A DNA stretch of 64,000 nt, taken from NCBI RefSeq assembly GCF_900100875.1, contig NZ_FNKQ01000004.1:1-64000 (forward strand), read 5' to 3'. This DNA comes from Halopelagius longus. Lineage in GTDB: Archaea; Halobacteriota; Halobacteria; Halobacteriales; Haloferacaceae. A program made the translations under genes and the position numbers. Positions 61,882 through 64,000 of this stretch are shown here, piece after piece. The notes under the pieces are model-generated. The model did no database searches and had not been told where the DNA came from. It was given only the letters and a program-made list of their open reading frames with translations. Each line of letters opens with the position of its first letter. Position 1 is the first letter of the stretch.

Positions 61882-63324
61882 ATGGCAGCCACGAACTACG
61901 TAGACGGCGAGTGGACGGAGGCAGAGTCGGGAGAGACGTTCGAGGTGACCAATCCGGCGAACACCGAGGAGGTAGTCGCGGAGTACGCGATGGGGTCCAC
62001 CGAAGACGCGGAGAGGGCAATCGAGGCCGCCGCCGCGGCGTCCGACGAGTGGGCCTCTACGCCCGGCCCGGAACGCGGCGCGATTCTCACGCAGGCCGCG
62101 CGGTTGCTCGAAGACCGCACGGAGGAACTGACGGAGACGCTCACCCGCGAGGAGGGGAAGACGCCCGCGGAGGCCGAACCAGAGGTCCAACGCGCCGTCG
62201 ACATCTTCTACTACTACGCCCAGAAGGCGGGGGACTACGGCGGCACCGTCAAGGCCGCAAGCGGCCGCGAGTCGAACCTCTACACGCAGAAAGAGCCGTT
62301 AGGCGTCGCCGGCCTCATCACGCCGTGGAACTACCCCATCGCCATCCCGGCGTGGAAGATAGCGCCCGCCCTCGCGACGGGTAACGCGGTCGTCATCAAA
62401 CCGGCGCGACTCGCCCCCGGCGTCGCCAAGGGTATCGTCGAGTGTCTCGACGAAGCGGGAATCCCCGACGGCGTCGTGAACCTCGTCATCGGGTCCGGGA
62501 GCGACGTCGGCGGCGCAATCACGGACCACGACGCCGTGGACGCCGTCTCCTTCACCGGGAGTTCCAAGGTGGGACACCACGTGTACGACGCCGCGACGGA
62601 CGACCAAAAGCGCGTCCAGTGCGAGATGGGCGGGAAGAACCCGACCATCGTCTCCGACACGGCGGACGTCGACGAGGCGGTCGATATCGTCGCCTCCGGG
62701 GCGTTCGGCGTCACCGGGCAGGCGTGTACCGCCACCTCCCGCGCCATCGTCTACGACGACGTGTACGACGAGTTCGTCGACGGCGTCGTCGCCGCCGCCG
62801 AGGACATCGACGTCGGCCCGGGCCTCGACGGCCACGATATGGGGCCGCAGGTGAGCGAGAGCGAACTCGAATCGACGCTGGAGTACGTCGAAATCGGACA
62901 GGACGAAGGCGCGACCCTCGAAACCGGCGGCGAGGAGGTGGACGTCGAGGGCGCGGACGGCTACTTCGTCTCGCCCGCAGTCTTCTCCGACGTGGACGAG
63001 AACATGCGAATCGCGCAGGACGAGATATTCGGTCCCGTGCTCTCGGTCATCCGCGTCGAGAGTTACGAGGAGGCCGTCGAAGTGGCGAACGGCGTCGATT
63101 ACGGCCTCGCGGCGAGCGTCGTCACGGACGACCACTCCGAGGCGAACCGCTTCGTGGACGACATCGAAGCCGGCGTCGTCAAGATAAACGAGAAGACGAC
63201 GGGACTCGAACTGCACGTCCCCTTCGGCGGGATGAAGGACTCCTCCAGTAACACGTACCGCGAACAGGGCGAGGCCGCCCTCGACTTCTTCACGACGACG
63301 AAGACGGTCTACGACAACTACTGA
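61882..63324 (+). CDS. Aldehyde dehydrogenase, probable 2-oxoglutarate semialdehyde dehydrogenase (XacF type)
   Basis: A 480-residue NAD(P)-dependent dehydrogenase, start MAATNYVDGEW. The cofactor region is ITPWNYPIAIPAWKIAPALA and FTGSSKVGHHVYD. The catalytic residues are Glu248 (CEMGGKN) and Cys282 (GQACTATSR). The C-terminal EIFGPVLSVI and VPFGGMKDSSSNTYREQG motifs complete it. Divergence from the FAH-family dehydratase reproduces the end of the oxidative pentose pathway of Haloferax (product 2-oxoglutarate). Lactaldehyde or other semialdehyde substrates are possible. Confidence 0.88.
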   Translation: MAATNYVDGEWTEAESGETFEVTNPANTEEVVAEYAMGSTEDAERAIEAAAAASDEWASTPGPERGAILTQAARLLEDRTEELTETLTREEGKTPAEAEPEVQRAVDIFYYYAQKAGDYGGTVKAASGRESNLYTQKEPLGVAGLITPWNYPIAIPAWKIAPALATGNAVVIKPARLAPGVAKGIVECLDEAGIPDGVVNLVIGSGSDVGGAITDHDAVDAVSFTGSSKVGHHVYDAATDDQKRVQCEMGGKNPTIVSDTADVDEAVDIVASGAFGVTGQACTATSRAIVYDDVYDEFVDGVVAAAEDIDVGPGLDGHDMGPQVSESELESTLEYVEIGQDEGATLETGGEEVDVEGADGYFVSPAVFSDVDENMRIAQDEIFGPVLSVIRVESYEEAVEVANGVDYGLAASVVTDDHSEANRFVDDIEAGVVKINEKTTGLELHVPFGGMKDSSSNTYREQGEAALDFFTTTKTVYDNY

Positions 63325-63600
63325 GCCTGCGCTCTCGGACCTTATTTTTCGCGTCGGACGCGAACGGTCGCTCCGACCGCAGAACGGCGTGCGGGACGGA
63401 GGGGATGACGGCAGTGGGCTGGTTGAACTGATAGTGGCACGCGGCTCTCGGACTACGCGCGAGTCCCCTCCGACCGCGCCGCGGACTATGTCAGCAATGA
63501 ACATGAATCTTCGGGCCTCCCTCTCGGAGGCGGTCGCACCGCCACTCCGTCCGTTCGGCGCACACGACGATGTCGGGCCGTCCACCACCATAGTCGGAAA
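63325..63600. other. Spacer upstream of the IclR promoter
   Basis: About 275 bp after the dehydrogenase stop. No gene or repeat is supportable here. Confidence 0.4.
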
Positions 63601-63635
63601 CACGTTCTGGGAACGTGAACAAACGTTATATATAT
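63601..63635 (+). promoter_or_regulatory. IclR promoter with 7-3-7 inverted repeat just upstream of the TATA box
   Basis: CACGTTC-TGG-GAACGTG (63601-63617) is a perfect inverted repeat. Eight bases later comes a strong TATA box, ttatatatat (63626-63635), whose centre is ~27 nt from the ATG at 63658. A symmetrical site immediately upstream of the TATA box is the expected place for an activator, or for autoregulation by the IclR protein encoded here. Confidence 0.6.
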
Positions 63636-63657
63636 CGGACGGTAATCGGTGTGTGTC

Positions 63658-64000
63658 ATGGGAACTAACACCACGAACACGATCGGGGCGCTGGGAACCT
63701 CGCTTCGGATCCTCGAAGCGTTGAAGGAGAAGGGGAACGCCGGTGTGACGGAGTTAGCGAACGAACTCGGACTTCCCAAGAGCACGGTGTACAGTCACCT
63801 TCGAACGCTCCGGGAACACGAGTACGTCGATTGGCACGACGAGACGTACTGCATCGGCCTGAAGTTCCTCGACTTCGGCGAACACACGCGCGACCGGATG
63901 CGCATCTACGACGTCGCCAAACCGGAGGTGGAGTCCCTCGCCGACGAGACGGGCGAGTTGGCGAATCTGCTGGTCGAAGAGCACGGGCGGGGAGTGTACC
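63658..64000 (+). CDS. IclR family transcriptional regulator (partial, runs off the window)
   Basis: The first 114 codons are present. The winged helix is GALGTSLRILEALKEKGNAG and LGLPKSTVYSHLRTLREHEYV, followed by the start of the effector domain (CIGLKFLDFGEHTRDR, SLADETGELANLLVEEHG). It is clearly related to the IclR protein at 10819 (both have GELSNLL/GELANLLVEEHG). In Haloferax the pentose regulator XacR is an IclR protein, and this gene follows the XacE/XacF-like pair, so it may be its counterpart. Confidence 0.9.
   Translation, partial: MGTNTTNTIGALGTSLRILEALKEKGNAGVTELANELGLPKSTVYSHLRTLREHEYVDWHDETYCIGLKFLDFGEHTRDRMRIYDVAKPEVESLADETGELANLLVEEHGRGVY

Noticed and set aside
61682-62020. 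N-terminal extension of the FAH-family dehydratase frame
   Set aside because: The extra ~110 codons are Arg/Pro/Ser-rich and lie upstream of the TATA box; the family N terminus begins at MQYYALAG.
1-64000. Search for CRISPR arrays, rRNA, tRNA, transposases and integrases
   Set aside because: No regularly spaced repeats, no tRNA cloverleaf, no rRNA-like sequence and no DDE or tyrosine recombinase motifs were recognised by eye.

Overview
The window is haloarchaeal DNA (class Halobacteria). Three things point there: acidic proteins rich in D and E, twin-arginine (Tat) signal peptides on nearly every exported protein, and archaeal TATA boxes about 27 nt upstream of start codons with little or no 5' leader. 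Regulators are haloarchaeal types (IclR, PadR-like, winged-helix) and there is no bacterial -35/-10 architecture. I see no rRNA, tRNA, CRISPR array or transposase. The dense carbohydrate gene content suggests a megaplasmid or an accessory chromosomal region; that is inference.

Region 1 (1-6 kb, visibly AT-richer): the end of a membrane protein coupled to a small Xre-type regulator; a Tat-exported precursor whose last ~60 residues hold ten cysteines, as in halocin C8 type peptide antibiotics; a divergent membrane/zinc-ribbon protein; a FilR1-like winged-helix regulator; and a Tat-exported subtilase. Region 2 (6-21.4 kb): a sugar-degradation block. It has a huge exported GH2 beta-galactosidase with a LamG-like domain inserted in its catalytic barrel, an IclR regulator, an enolase-superfamily sugar-acid dehydratase, a Gfo/Idh/MocA oxidoreductase, an amidohydrolase-type lactonase, an RbsB/C/A-like ABC importer, a GH29 alpha-L-fucosidase, an LLM-type oxidoreductase and a RhaM-type mutarotase. 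Together they look like capture of galactose and 6-deoxyhexose (fucose or rhamnose) glycans followed by oxidative, non-phosphorylated catabolism.

Region 3 (21.4-40 kb) is mixed. It holds decayed aroD fragments, a tryptophanyl-tRNA synthetase preceded by a putative 23-residue leader peptide containing Trp-Arg-Trp with mutually exclusive hairpins (the most unusual signal here), a quinone-oxidoreductase-like protein, three histidine kinases, two convergent PadR paralogues, a small zinc-finger protein, a phosphate permease, a shortened GDPD phosphodiesterase, a methyltransferase, a frameshifted HEAT-repeat remnant and a Tat-exported esterase.

Region 4 (40-64 kb) is a second, larger sugar-acid block. 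It has a polyol/sugar dehydrogenase and SDR; a complete TRAP transporter with mannonate dehydratase and an IclR regulator (hexuronate-like); an MFS transporter with another IclR regulator; a class I aldolase, an MDR dehydrogenase and a PfkB kinase; a complete CUT1-type sugar ABC importer; D-galactonate dehydratase; another sugar dehydrogenase; and a divergent pair of 2-keto-3-deoxypentonate dehydratase (XacE type) and 2-oxoglutarate-semialdehyde-type dehydrogenase (XacF type). The window ends inside a fourth IclR regulator with a conspicuous inverted repeat at its promoter. These genes would funnel galactose, uronates and pentoses through sugar acids into 2-keto-3-deoxy intermediates and central metabolism.
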